Positions 28,681-39,084 of a DNA stretch of 64,000 nucleotides are shown here, in pieces. The notes under the pieces are model-generated. The model ran no database searches and was not told where the DNA came from. It saw only the letters and a program-made list of their open reading frames with translations. The position numbers and the translations under genes were made by a program. Position 1 is the first letter of the stretch, and the number at the start of each line of letters is the position of its first letter. The DNA is taken from contig CAVSBW010000002.1 in NCBI GenBank assembly GCA_963726295.1, positions 186,001 through 250,000 of the forward strand. The letters run 5' to 3'. Origin of the DNA: DASSQJ01 sp963726295. Lineage in GTDB: Bacteria > Actinomycetota > Actinomycetes > Actinomycetales > Dermatophilaceae.

Positions 28681-30248
28681 CCTCGATGGCGGTGGAGCCT
28701 CGAGCACTGCACCCCCCGACCCCACGTCGTGTCCGTCGATGGGAAGTCGGCATCCTCGTGGCGTGGTTCGGCGCGATCTCGGTGGTTCGCTCCGGCGTGC
28801 TCCAGGAGACGGACCCGTACTGGCAGGTCAGGACTGGTATCGAGAACCTGCGGGGTGCACCGCTTTCGCGACCGGACACCTGGAGCTGGGCTCCCGTCGA
28901 GGGTGCCTTCACCCAGACGTCTCCACTCTGGAACGACGTGCTCGGACTCGGGTACTCGACGGCCGGCTTCGCCGGCTTCTTCACCGTGTCCCTGGTCTCG
29001 CTGCTCGCCTACTTCGCGACTGCAACCGCTCTGGCCCTGAGACTCGGAGCGCGCCCGCTCTCGGTACTCGCCGGCGTGCTCATCGCGGTCGTGCCGGCGC
29101 TGGCGATGCTCTCGCCCCGCGCATCCCTCGTTGCCCAGACCCTCTTCATGGCCGGACTCCTTGCCGCGGACACCTGGCGTCGGCGCACCGGGAGACCGAC
29201 TGCCGTCCTGGACGCGCTGGTCGTCGGCGTGGCAGCGTTCGCTGTGGCCGCGCTGGGCTCGTGGGTGCACCTGTCCTGGCTCGTTCTGGCGCCCGCCACC
29301 GCGGTCGCGTGGACGGTCCTGTGGTGGAGCAGCCCGACGGTGACCGGCACGAGACGGTCCGTTCTCTCGGTCAGTGCTCTGCTCGGGGTCGGCGCCGGTG
29401 TCGTCGCCGGCCCTCACGGTCTGTCCGCGTGGGCGCTGTCCCAGCAGGTGCAGGAGGCGTGCGAGGGGGTCGTCCTCGAGTGGGCGGGCATGTTCACCCC
29501 GAGTCTTGCGCTGCGCTGGGCACCCGCCGGTCTCTTGGCGATCGCGGGCTTCTCGCTCGCCGGATGGTGGGCGTTCCGAGCGTGGAAGCGACGCCTCGAC
29601 GACCCTCGCGTCGGGCTGGTGGCGGCCCTCGTGGTGGTGGGGGGTCCGGCCGCGCTCGCGGCCGTCGAAGCGATCCGGTTCATCGGCATCGCGCTGCTTC
29701 TCCTCGCCCCGCTGGCAGCGATGGCGGTCGGAGCCGTGACCAGGCGAGTCGGCGCGCGTGTCGCGGCGGACCCGTCGACAGGGGTCTTCTCACGGGGGAT
29801 CGTCCGACGATGGGCTCGGCCGGATCCGTGGCGGGTGGTCCTTACCGCCGTGGCGGCGCTACTCCTCCCGGTGGGTCTCGTCGCTGCAGCCACGTTGGGG
29901 CGACCTGCGTCCGTTGCGAGCGTGGCCGGCGCACTGCCCGAGGGCTGTCGCCTCTTCTCGGACCCGGGCTCGGCCGGCGCGGTTCTGCTGCTGCGACCGG
30001 ACGTCACGGTGTGGATCGACGGTAGAGCCGACTACTGGGGTCACGACCGGAACGCGGAAGCAGTCCGCGACCTCAGTGGCGACGCGACAGACGTCAGCGG
30101 CATCGACGGCGCTACCTGTGTGGTGCTCCAGACATCGCCCGGGCTGGACACAGGCAGGTTGGCCCGATCCCTCGACGCCGACGGGACCTGGACCCGGCTC
30201 GACCGCGACGCCCCCGTGGGGCTGTGGCTCCGAGCCCCCTCGTCATGA
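28677..30248 (+). CDS. Polytopic membrane protein, GT-C-like, family copy 3
   Basis: A 523-aa protein with roughly ten to twelve helices. It shares the family pattern of copies 1, 2 and 4: first loop VLQETDPYWQVRTGIENLRG with an acidic residue followed by the aromatic/Arg-Thr-Gly signature, then TQTSPLWNDVLGLG. A C-terminal soluble domain (about 410-523) contains FSDPGSAGAVLLLRPDVTVWIDGRADYWG; the DGR-x-D/E-x-Y element is shared with copy 4. The ATG overlaps the upstream stop (ATGA) and its own stop overlaps the next ATG, so three genes are coupled. The GT-C-like role is inferred; the substrate is unknown. The frame is intact. Confidence 0.75.
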   Translation: MTSMAVEPRALHPPTPRRVRRWEVGILVAWFGAISVVRSGVLQETDPYWQVRTGIENLRGAPLSRPDTWSWAPVEGAFTQTSPLWNDVLGLGYSTAGFAGFFTVSLVSLLAYFATATALALRLGARPLSVLAGVLIAVVPALAMLSPRASLVAQTLFMAGLLAADTWRRRTGRPTAVLDALVVGVAAFAVAALGSWVHLSWLVLAPATAVAWTVLWWSSPTVTGTRRSVLSVSALLGVGAGVVAGPHGLSAWALSQQVQEACEGVVLEWAGMFTPSLALRWAPAGLLAIAGFSLAGWWAFRAWKRRLDDPRVGLVAALVVVGGPAALAAVEAIRFIGIALLLLAPLAAMAVGAVTRRVGARVAADPSTGVFSRGIVRRWARPDPWRVVLTAVAALLLPVGLVAAATLGRPASVASVAGALPEGCRLFSDPGSAGAVLLLRPDVTVWIDGRADYWGHDRNAEAVRDLSGDATDVSGIDGATCVVLQTSPGLDTGRLARSLDADGTWTRLDRDAPVGLWLRAPSS

Positions 30249-31699
30249 CTGCCCCCCACCCTGCGGCCGATTCTGACACTTCTGCTTCCGGCGCGACCAA
30301 CGATGTGCCCACCGACACGGAGCAACGGTCCAGGCTTCCCCTCGGACTGCAGCTCCTGCCGGTGCTCGTCGTGCTCGTCATGGCCCCGATCGCGCTGGTG
30401 CACCCCGTCGACGACCCGGACGTCTGGTGGCATCTCCGCGCAGCAGAACACCTGCTGGAGACGTGGCGCTTCGTCGAACCCGACCCGCTCTCGACGCTGA
30501 CGACGTACGAGTGGGTGCACCACGAGTGGATCGGCGAGGTCGTCACCCTCGCTGCCTACCGACTTGCTGGCGTCGCTGCGCTGTCCTGGCTCGTCGCGGC
30601 GACGACATCCGCGATCCTCGCAGCGCTCTACCTCGCGCTGCGTCGGGACAACGCGGTGCTCGTGAGCGGAGTCGTGTCGATCGTGGCGCTGATCGGCACC
30701 ACGGTCAGTCTCACCCCTCGGCCGCAGATCTTCAGCTTCCTGCTCGCGGCCGTCGTCTCACCCGCGTGGTGGCGCGTCTCGCGTGACGGCCGCGCGCGGT
30801 GGTGGCTGGTGCCCGTGGCGTGGCTGTGGGCCGGGGTGCACGGCTTCTGGATCCTCGTGCCCGGGCTCGGAGCAGTTGTCGTGGTCGGGCTCCTCCTCGA
30901 ACGGACCTCGTGGAGGGTCGTGCTCCAGCAGGGCGCCGTCGTCGTCCTGTCCGTCGTTGCCGCCGCGCTGACACCTGTCGGACCACGCCTGCTCCTGTCG
31001 GGGCGAGACGTGGGCGAGACGATCTCGTTCGTGCAGGAGTGGCTGCCAGTGTCGGCAGGCACGCCCGCGTTCCTCGCCGTCACCTCGATGCTGGTGCTCA
31101 CCGCGGTCCTCTGGACCAAGGGACCGGCCCCGTCGTGGCCCGAAGTTCTCCTCCTGGGGACCGCCGCCTACCTCGCGGTCGTCCACGGACGCACCATCCC
31201 CGTCGCGGCCATGATCGCAGCACCGCTTCTTGCGAGCGCGCTTACGTCCAGGTTGCGATTGGCACGGGTCGAGGTGCGGGGGCGTGAAGTGGGCGCGGTG
31301 GCGGTAGCCCTGGCGCTCGGGGCGGCCCTGGCCGGCGTGGTCGCCCCCGCCCGTGCGTCGGAGCCGGCGGGGTTCCCGACGGGACTCTCCACAGAACTGT
31401 CCTCGTTCCCGCCCGGATCGGTCATCTGCAACGACTACTTCCTCGGAGGGTGGCTGCTCTTCACCCATCCCGACCTCGTCCCCGCAATAGACGGGCGCAT
31501 CGAGCTCTACACGGTGCAGGACGTGGAGGACTACCTGCGGCTCTCCGCGGCCGACGACGGGTGGCAGGACGTTCTGCAGGCCAGTGGCTGTCGCGCGGCC
31601 CTGGTCTCGACTCACGGACCCCTTCACGAGGCCCTGTCGGCGGCCGGATGGCACGAGGCCGGACGCGACCGGTCGTGGGTGCTCCTCAGCTCGCCTTGA
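30245..31699 (+). CDS. Polytopic membrane protein, GT-C-like, family copy 4
   Basis: A 484-aa protein and the clearest member of the local family. The first loop reads HPVDDPDVWWHLRAAEHLL, then TTYEWVHHEWIGEV. After about ten helices, a C-terminal soluble domain (about 375-484) has ICNDYFLGGWLLFTHPDLVPAIDGRIELY and a terminal WHEAGRDRSWVLL. DPDxWWHL plus GGxL...PDL...DGRxxxY is a recurrent but uncharacterised bacterial combination. The acidic first loop is consistent with a GT-C fold. ATG 30245 overlaps the preceding stop (ATGA). The 3' end overlaps the 3' end of the convergent GT87 gene by 14 nt. Confidence 0.78.
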   Translation: MTAPHPAADSDTSASGATNDVPTDTEQRSRLPLGLQLLPVLVVLVMAPIALVHPVDDPDVWWHLRAAEHLLETWRFVEPDPLSTLTTYEWVHHEWIGEVVTLAAYRLAGVAALSWLVAATTSAILAALYLALRRDNAVLVSGVVSIVALIGTTVSLTPRPQIFSFLLAAVVSPAWWRVSRDGRARWWLVPVAWLWAGVHGFWILVPGLGAVVVVGLLLERTSWRVVLQQGAVVVLSVVAAALTPVGPRLLLSGRDVGETISFVQEWLPVSAGTPAFLAVTSMLVLTAVLWTKGPAPSWPEVLLLGTAAYLAVVHGRTIPVAAMIAAPLLASALTSRLRLARVEVRGREVGAVAVALALGAALAGVVAPARASEPAGFPTGLSTELSSFPPGSVICNDYFLGGWLLFTHPDLVPAIDGRIELYTVQDVEDYLRLSAADDGWQDVLQASGCRAALVSTHGPLHEALSAAGWHEAGRDRSWVLLSSP

Positions 31700-32966
31700 C
31701 GACCTGCTCCGCGCCTCCGGTGAGCGCAGTCCGCTCCGCTCTGAGGTGCCCCCACCAGAGGGCGGCGAGCGGTAGGACAACCCATGTCGCCTCGAGCAGG
31801 CCTGCCACAGGAACAGCGCTTGCCAGCAGATGCAGCAGAGGCGCGAGGAAGAGGAGGAGGTAGGCCGCGACCGCAAGGGCCCTCTCCCGCGTTGCCTCCC
31901 GCACCCCGACGAGGTAGGCCACGGCCGGCACCACGAGCACGAGGTCGTAGACCATCGCATGGGGAGTGACGAGCACGGTCGCAAGCGGGACCGTCACGAG
32001 GAGCAGCACCCCGATCGGGGCCTCCCGGAGCGAGCGCCAGTTCCGCAGGGTCGCCACAGCCACCCCGACGACCGCGACAGCCCAGAGCACGGTGGCGACC
32101 GATCCCCACGCATCAGGCAGGACCCCGTGAAGGAAGCCGTACACGGTGCTGTTCTTCCATGCCTGATCCTGCTGAACGTCCGCCGCGTAGAGCGGCGACG
32201 TGAGCGCGACCTTCCATCGCCCCCAGACACCGGGGCCGAGGACGAGTGTCGCCAGGGCGGCAAGCCCCAGCCCGATGCACGAGAACCCCAGTAGGGCACG
32301 CCAGCGACGCGTCGCCAGGAGGAGGAGCGGCACGAGCACGACCAGCTGCGGTTTGACGAGCCCGACCCCCAGGGCCATCCCCGCGGGAAACGCACGAGAA
32401 CGCTCCAGCCAACGGGCTCCCAGGACGAATGACGCGAGGACGAGGGCGCAGTCCTGTCCCCCGCCCACGAGCTCGAGGACCGGTTGGCACGACGCCGCCA
32501 CCAGCAGACCGCGCCCGGTACCGAGCGCCGACATCCGCGGATGCAGTGTCGCCGCGGCCCGCGCGCTCCACGCCAGGAATGCGAGCGACACCGCTGTCCA
32601 CACCACCGCAGCGAGCCAGTACGGGAGCAGCCCGAAGGGGACGAACAGCACCGCGACGAAGGGCGGAGACACGAACCAGGAGAGGCGCTGCGCTCCGACA
32701 CCCGCCTGGACCACGGACTGCGCCACGGGGTCGTAGAGCGAAGCGCCGTCCCCTCCCGCGACCATCGAGCCTGCCGTCCATCGCGCGAGGAAGTCCGGTA
32801 GCGGGAAAGCGGCGCGAAGGGAAACGGCCCAGACGACGACGAAGAGCACGACGACGACCCCCGGGTACACCACTAGCCGGTCGGGCGTCAGGCGGCCGGT
32901 CACCCGGGCCGCCAAGGAGGTCTCATTCGACACCCTCCGAGCGTAGGGAACCTCGATTCTTAGCAC
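31686..32966 (-). CDS. GT87-type (DUF2029) membrane mannosyltransferase
   Basis: A 426-aa polytopic protein with about ten helices. It shows the pattern of GT-C family GT87 polyprenol-phosphate-mannose-dependent alpha-mannosyltransferases. The first loop has FPLPDFLARWTAGSMVAGGDGASLYDP, followed by WFVSPPFVAVLFVPFGLLPY, GGQDCALVLASFVLGARWLER, GMALGVGLVKPQLVVLVPLLLL and VTPHAMVYDLVLVVPAV. The D-x(2-5)-Y-x-P and KPQ elements are typical. It probably adds sugar to an envelope glycan or lipoglycan from a lipid-linked donor. The start is uncertain: the annotated ORF start is at 32966, while a GTG at 32933 (VSNETSL) gives a more natural N-terminus. It is convergent with copy 4. Confidence 0.78.
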   Translation of the reverse strand: MLRIEVPYARRVSNETSLAARVTGRLTPDRLVVYPGVVVVLFVVVWAVSLRAAFPLPDFLARWTAGSMVAGGDGASLYDPVAQSVVQAGVGAQRLSWFVSPPFVAVLFVPFGLLPYWLAAVVWTAVSLAFLAWSARAAATLHPRMSALGTGRGLLVAASCQPVLELVGGGQDCALVLASFVLGARWLERSRAFPAGMALGVGLVKPQLVVLVPLLLLATRRWRALLGFSCIGLGLAALATLVLGPGVWGRWKVALTSPLYAADVQQDQAWKNSTVYGFLHGVLPDAWGSVATVLWAVAVVGVAVATLRNWRSLREAPIGVLLLVTVPLATVLVTPHAMVYDLVLVVPAVAYLVGVREATRERALAVAAYLLLFLAPLLHLLASAVPVAGLLEATWVVLPLAALWWGHLRAERTALTGGAEQVVKAS

Positions 32967-33132
32967 GGCGAAATCGCCCGAAGCGGCAGCTTGAGGGCTT
33001 GCCTAGGCCACGAAGCGAGATGCCTGAAGCCAATGTCCTCGGCAAGCCGTCGCGTTGGTGCGACGTGATGGCAAAGCAGCGTTGGAGCCTTGAGCGTGCA
33101 GCTGGGCCCTGGTCGCAATGGCAGCGCAAGGA

Positions 33133-34110
33133 CTACTGACAGTGGAGTTCAGCGCCCGAGGGCGCACGCACTTCGAGCGCGCCCCCGCCCAGGAGCACGA
33201 GGGGCCGTTGCGGCGTGTCCACCCGCGCGAGCACCGTGGGAGAGGGGTCGGGCGCGGCTCCACTCGGGTAGAAGACCGCAGACAGGTCGTAAGGGTTCTC
33301 CGGCACGAAGAGTGTCCACGCTTCGGCTCGCTCGGCGCAGGAAACGTGGGTCAGGGCCTGCTCAGCAGCTGTCTTCGAGTCGGGGAACGTCGACAAGAAG
33401 TAGGCCCTCCCCAAGGGGCGACCGCCCAGTTGAAACTGGTAGCCGGGTGAGAGCCCGCTGAGGTCCATCGTGGGCGTGCTTCGCGAGATGTCGTATTCCT
33501 CGCCGATCTGTCGCAGTTCGTCCATAGCGCCGGCGGTCCTGGGGGGTAGGTAGAGGATACCGCCTGCCACCTGGGTGGAAACTCCGCTCGCCGATAACGA
33601 AGTCGACTGCCCCGACACGAAGGCTGTAGCGGTGAAGGAGGCGGCCAACGCCACCGCGAAGCCTGCCGCGGTGCCACCTTGCGCAGCGCGGGCCGACGAC
33701 GCATCAAATGCGCGCATCACGACCGCCACGAGGCACAGCGCCCAGAAGAATGTTGCCTGACCCATCTGTTTGGAGAATGCGTCGTTGCTGCCCAGAGCAA
33801 ACACGTAGGGCATGCACCACAGCACCAGCCAGCCGACCCACTCTGAGCGCGCCACGCGCGCCCGCCCCCCTCGTAGGACCAACAGTGCCGCTATCTCTAG
33901 TACGGCCAGCGGCAGGGAAAGCGAAACTGGGCGTTGAGCAACCAACTGCTCACCCCAATCCCTCCCCCCCAGAGTACTCGCGAAGCTGCTCCGTGCGGCA
34001 GCCGAGTGCGGCGGGCACCGAAGCAGGCCAAGGGTCGCTGTGACGGAGAAACCTAGGGAACGTTCGTCCGCTTGCGAGTAATTGTCGAGAATCGTGCCGA
34101 CGACGGCGAC
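33133..34110 (-). pseudogene. C-terminal part of a membrane protein paralogous to 45013-46827
   Basis: A readable stretch of about 325 codons has several helices and a C-terminal domain: DELRQIGEEYDISRSTPTMDLSGLSPGYQFQLGGRPLGRAYFLSTFPDS ... AEAWTLFVPENPYDLS. It aligns by eye with EQIREEYRLEGVPSVDLTGFATGYQLQLGTRPLGRASFF ... AEAWLLYAPDNPMDVS of the intact gene at 45013-46827. The N-terminal half of the homologue cannot be read here; the frame is open to 34587 but upstream of about 34100 it no longer looks like protein. It may be truncated or garbled by consensus error. Confidence 0.65.
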
Positions 34111-36009
34111 GCACATCGGACGAGTAGTGGCCCGAACAGGGCGAAGGCCTCTGAGCGGCTGGGGGCGCGGCGCGACGCCCATCTGGAAGCAACGAAGGGA
34201 AGGCCCCCGTAGCCGGCGACGAACTCGAAGCCCCCACGCAGGTACACCAGCCGCCTGCGTAGTGGGCCAGTAATCCCCACACACGGCGAGCACACCGACT
34301 GCCCTGATCCAGAGCGGAAGACGCCGCCGAGAGGCACGAGTTCGACGCGTAGAGTTCGCTGCTTGATCGCCGAGGCTTCGAGAAGGACGAGGAGGAGGGG
34401 CGCCTGATGCCGCTCTCCACAACTTCGCCGCGGCGAGATCCACGCACACATCCCGACCCATCCAGCCGTGCTGCGCAGCATCCGGCTTCCTGCCGACCGC
34501 TTGACAAAACATGCCTGCGTCCCCCAACGACAGTCCGACTAGGGGCGCGACATGGATCGGTACGAGGGCACGCGGGGACGGGAGCAACTACGGGGCCGGT
34601 CGGATGAGTGTTCCGAAGATCGCTGTCTGACAAGCCAGTTCGTCGATTTCCGCCTGAGGTCTCTGTCACAGAACACCCTAGGGCGGCGCGGACTCGCTGA
34701 TAAAAGGACGACGGGCCCACGGACAGAGGGCCGCTCACTCACCTCGGCGGCCTGAAGAGTGAGCCGCATCCCTGCCGCAGCAACGGAAAGAGCGGGCCAA
34801 CGAGCGGGCCCACGAGGAACGGCTCCACCCCGCTGCTGACGCGACGCTGGATCGGCGGACGACGGCGAGCAGGTAGCCCTCGTCACCAGCCAGCCCACCC
34901 CGTGCGCAGAGCTATAGGGTCCACACGATCAGGCCGAGCCCGATCGCGGGCCGGTAGGACAAAGGGCGGGCTGTGGACCGAGCGCTCGAACTTACGGGCC
35001 GCACGATCTCTCAATCGCCAGCCGTCATAATGGTACCCTACTGAATGGTCCAAGCTGCACGAGGGAACTGGGGCCCCAGTGAAGAAAAAGGTGCACGTAG
35101 TGAATACGCCATGGGCAGGGCAACCCCTCCTCTGCCCATGCCCTCGGGACGGAGACGCTCGACGCTCGCGCCACACGTAGCAGGGCCCGCCGACAGGGAC
35201 CAGCGGCGCGGGCCGCCGACGCGTCGAGAAGGATGCCGTACACCCTTATTCCGCGCGCGCGCGCGGGGCCCGCGCCGGCTCACACCCCTTCGATCCGCAC
35301 CTTCCTCCGTCGATCCGCGGCCTGGTCCTGCTTGGCGAGTCGGGCGAGCCCCTTCGCCGTGGAGGAGCGTGTAGCAGTTCCCGGGGTTCTCGGTGCGCAG
35401 TGCGCAATGGCCCAGTCGACGGTACCCATCCAGGCACCTCTTGAGGTTCGAAGTCTCGCTCCACGTGTAGTGGCCTCACAAACAACATGTATACGTTGTG
35501 AACTGCGTCGCTGATCTTGCTTCAGGGACATTACTCTCGGCTCATCTATCCGCGGCGAGATCACCTGTTCCGCTTCGTCGTCCCGCCTAGCGGAGGAACC
35601 AAGCCCCCAACGAAGATGAGCGCGTCCTCGGCGGAGGAAGCGATGATCCGCGCCTGTGGAGCGCTTCGCCGAGGTCAGCGGCGAGCGGCAGCAATGCAGG
35701 TTGGGTCCAATCGACGCCAACGACCCGCGCAGGCGCTCGAGGGACGGTGCTCAGGTTCGACTCTCGAGCGGACGACGCCGTGAGCGACATCCAGCCAAAA
35801 GCGCATCAGGTCATGGCGGCGCTCTGATGCGACGTCGACACCGCGACCTTCCCGGTCGTCCGACCCGATCGACCGGGACGGTATGAGCGGACAGGCTCGA
35901 CGATGCGGGTCGTTATCGAAGTCGCTGCAGCCCTAAATGTAAAGGGAGGCGGACTCCATGATATCTGTGATCTTTGCTGTCACTGTACAGCCCAGGGGCG
36001 CCCTTCCAA
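34111..36009. other. No supportable gene; scrambled sequence
   Basis: Only short overlapping ORFs with shifting codon bias occur on both strands. One minus-strand piece near 35240 reads GILLDASAARAAG, reminiscent of glycosyltransferase family 4 N-termini, and one near 35720 reads GVDWTQPALLPLAADLGEAL. Neither extends far enough to call. The expected N-terminal half of the membrane protein at 33133 should lie in the first kilobase but is not readable. GC falls locally near 35.9-36.0 kb. Confidence 0.5.
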
Positions 36010-37109
36010 AGTTGCTTGACTGGCGCGAGATCGTTCGACAAGGTGCTCGGTAGTGGAAAGGACTGCCAAGACCTCCTGCCTGCTCCTAGGGTGCCTCAGA
36101 TGACTCCGAGTTGGTCCCGTTCGTCCTGCATGCGCAGGCCCAACATGTGCGCGGGGTGGGCGGCTCCGTCCGGGACATGAACGAGACCGAATCCACGGCC
36201 CGCGCGCTGCTCGAGGCGCGCAGTCGGGCGCGCAGAGCGCGTGCGACATGAGCGCGCGCGCGCCCGCGTCTAATCATCAGGTCGAATTCGTCCTTGCCCC
36301 GCCACTGGGAGGCCCGCGGGCGCCGCGCGCTCGGCAGGAACAGGCAGCCGCGCCCGCACCATGTGCACCGTTCTCGACCGCGCCGACGAGGAACTGTGCG
36401 TGCGGTTGGTGCCCTTCTGGCCTATCACCTCGGCCCCCTCGAGATGTGCGACAGGCCATTGACGAAGCAGTGTGCGACCTTCCCCTGGAGGGTGAGGCCT
36501 GGGCGTCGATGGAAACTCTGTGCGTGGTGAAGGTCCCGAAGGAACCCAGGCTCCGCCATCGCTGAACAGCCCTCGAGTCCGTGGGCGTCAAACTCGACGA
36601 CTCAGTGAGGGCGCCCGTCGGCGAGGTCGGCCAGGCCCTCCACGTCGGCCGCGACCCCGCTGTAGCGCGCACGACGAAGATGCCCCGCGCGCGGTCGGCC
36701 CCCGCATTCGCTGCCTGGGGCTGGCATCGACGCTCAAGGTCTAGCGTGCCCCGTCGGATGTCAACGAAGACCGGACCGGGGGCGCGGATCGGAATGGCGG
36801 TGGCGGCGGAGGCTGAAGGCTAAACTGGGGCAGATCGACCTCGTCCCCAGGTCCTAGGTCGAGCAGCAGCGCAGTCAGCTGCAACGGCGTGGGCGGCATG
36901 AGGGTGCCAGGAGAGCTGCTGGTGCGTGGGTGCGCTCCCGCAACCAGGCACTCGCGGGCGCGGCGGGGGCCGCCCGTCGCCGTGCCAGATCCTGCAGATG
37001 CCAGGGCCGGGAAACGAGAGCCGCTTCGGTGCCGACCGGTACGGCGCGGTGAAGCGCACTGGGGCGGGTGCCTGGACGCCCTCCGGCAACGCCCTGACGT
37101 CTCGGTCAT
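36010..37109 (-). pseudogene. WecE/RffA-like sugar aminotransferase, shattered
   Basis: Fragments in changing frames run in the order of a DegT/DnrJ/EryC1 aminotransferase of the RffA/WecE type, which makes dTDP-4-amino-4,6-dideoxy sugars with PLP. The order is RFTAPYR near 37050, QLTALLLDLGPGDEVDLPQFSL at 36884-36826, VFVDI-type residues, YSGVAADVEGLADLADGR near 36640, LGSFGTFTTHR near 36540, EVIGQKGTNRT near 36400, and AAHPAHMLGLRMQDE near 36130. The last matches the conserved substrate-binding NAHMF region. The likely start is ATG 37109. Substitutions occur at conserved positions as well as indels. It suggests this region once held, or really holds, a sugar-nucleotide pathway. Confidence 0.6.
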
Positions 37110-39084
37110 GGCGCCCCCGGTGAGCTGGCCTCTGGCGCCGGACGGTGGACCAGCCGACGAAGCCATGAACCTCGCACAGGCCTTGGGGAAGGGTACCGGG
37201 AACCGGTGAGGAGAAGGTCGCGACGCCGGACGAGGGAGGCCTTGCCGCGGGATCGAACGGGGGCACGTAGGGAGGCGGCCGAGGTAGTCCCCCGACCACG
37301 CCGAGCGAGATGGCATCAAGGTCCCGGAGAGAAGTCCGAGACACTGGCGATGGTGGTCGCTAAGCCTGTGACCTTGATGCCGGCTGGTCCAGTACATGAC
37401 GAGGACGGGGAAACCATGCCATGAGGCCAAAGTCCGAAACGAGGAGCCCCAGTGTGGTCACGAGGCGCAGCGGGAGGACGACGCCTAGCCGGGCGGCGAT
37501 GTTCGCGGCGTGTCGGAGCAGGCCGTCTACAATGCGCATCCGGAGTGATCCTGCCGGCCCTCCGGTCCACGTGCACTGCGGCACCCGCCTGACGCTGCTG
37601 AAGTCGCCCACGACAGGACGACGTCGAGCGAGACGCACGGGTCGGCGACATGGGCGACGTCTGGCGCTAGTCGGTGCGAGCTGCCTGAGAGGTGCTCAGC
37701 GGTCCTCGGCGTCCGGGACGCCGGCCAGGGCCAGTGCAGATCTTCACCGGCGCGGGGAGGGGCGTCGCAGCCCGGACCAGGCGCGCGCCCCTCCTCCGAC
37801 CCCGGGCACGCCACACACAGGGTCGATGTCTGGGTCTGGCGCGGGGCCCGACTGAGGACGGCGACCTGGTCCGGGCGGCGCCGAGGTCGTCGTCCATGGC
37901 CGGCAACGATGTCGAACCTGGCCCTCGACACCCCGGCGAGCAGGCGTATTGTGCTGCTGATATCCGCCGGCGTAGTCCTCTCATGGTCTGGAGTTGCCCC
38001 TCCCACCTCGCCTCGAAGGGCTGTGCTCTATCTCTGCTGTGCGATCTCGGTCTAACTGTTCACTCACGAGGCATGGACTGGTGCTGCTGGGTCAGGTCCG
38101 CAGGGGCGGCAGGCGAGCCGGTCGACCAGGTCGCGGAGCGAATCCTCCGACCTTTGACACGGGACGATCCAACCTGGATACACTCGGCGACGGCGCTGGA
38201 CGCCGAGATCGGCCTACCCCCTCGGCGGTCAGTGCCGTAGGTCCCGACTGATCATCTCGCCGTGCTCTCTGCGGGAGGCGAAGGCGCACGTGGCCGCGGG
38301 CCAGGAAAGCTGACCAAGACGTAGTATTGCGACGACGCACAAACTGACCCGGGAGGACCTGGGCCCAGCCCTGCTAGAGTCCTCACTAGAAGCAGGGGCA
38401 CACACCGACCAAGCTGCCCCACCGCTCCGGCCCACCAGACGCCGAGGAAGGCGAGGTCCTGGCGCACAAGTCGCCCACGCGCCTCGCACACAAAAGAGCG
38501 GGCGACGGGGAAGGGGTGAACGTGAGCCACGGCGAGAACCTGCGCCTCAGAACGTTGACGGCGGCGTAGGTAGGGCAGGCCGCTGAACAGCCGAAGGGGC
38601 GCCACGGGCGTGGACAGGAACACGAGAGGTCTGCGTCGTCGTGCTGGCGCAGGCCTCCCAAGCGGGCACAGGAGAACGCCACCTGAGGACCTTGGAGAAG
38701 ACGACCATCCGGCCTCCTCCGGACTCGGCGCTTCGCGACCTCGACTGCGCCATGGCGTCTCTCCGCGACGTCGGAATCCTGACCTAACCGGCGGTCAGCT
38801 ACACCTACAAGCTCGGGCTCGACGAGGCCGAACGACGCGACGTGACAGTCGCGCCTTCCGGTCCACGGCCGCTCCTCACCGAACGGCTCGCCCGTGGACC
38901 AAACGCCGGCCGAAGCGGGCTCTCGGCCCGCCCGGCCAACCTCGCCCTCCGCCCTCTAGACCACATGGGGGCGACCGGCTCGGCCGGGGCGGGTCCGCGG
39001 GCCGGCGTTAGACTCGCGGAGACACCGTGGGGTTATCGAGTAGGGCCGCCTGCTCGGCCTGTCTGATTTTCGTGGGAGGCCCCG
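37110..39084. other. No supportable gene; scrambled sequence
   Basis: This stretch has many short ORFs on both strands and none resembles a complete protein. Minus-strand pieces around 37.5 kb (RHAANIAARLGVVLPLRLVTTLGLLVSDFG) and 38.5 kb (VLAVAHVHPFPVARSF), and a plus-strand piece near 38.73 kb (ALRDLDCAMASLRDVGILT), look protein-like but I do not recognise them. The last 200 nt or so before 39085 should contain the left end of the IS110-type element. Confidence 0.5.

Noticed and set aside
35750..35768. GGTTCGACTC resembling a tRNA T-loop
   Set aside because: The flanking bases do not form a five-pair stem, and no acceptor, D or anticodon arm can be placed around it. No tRNA or rRNA gene was found anywhere in the window.
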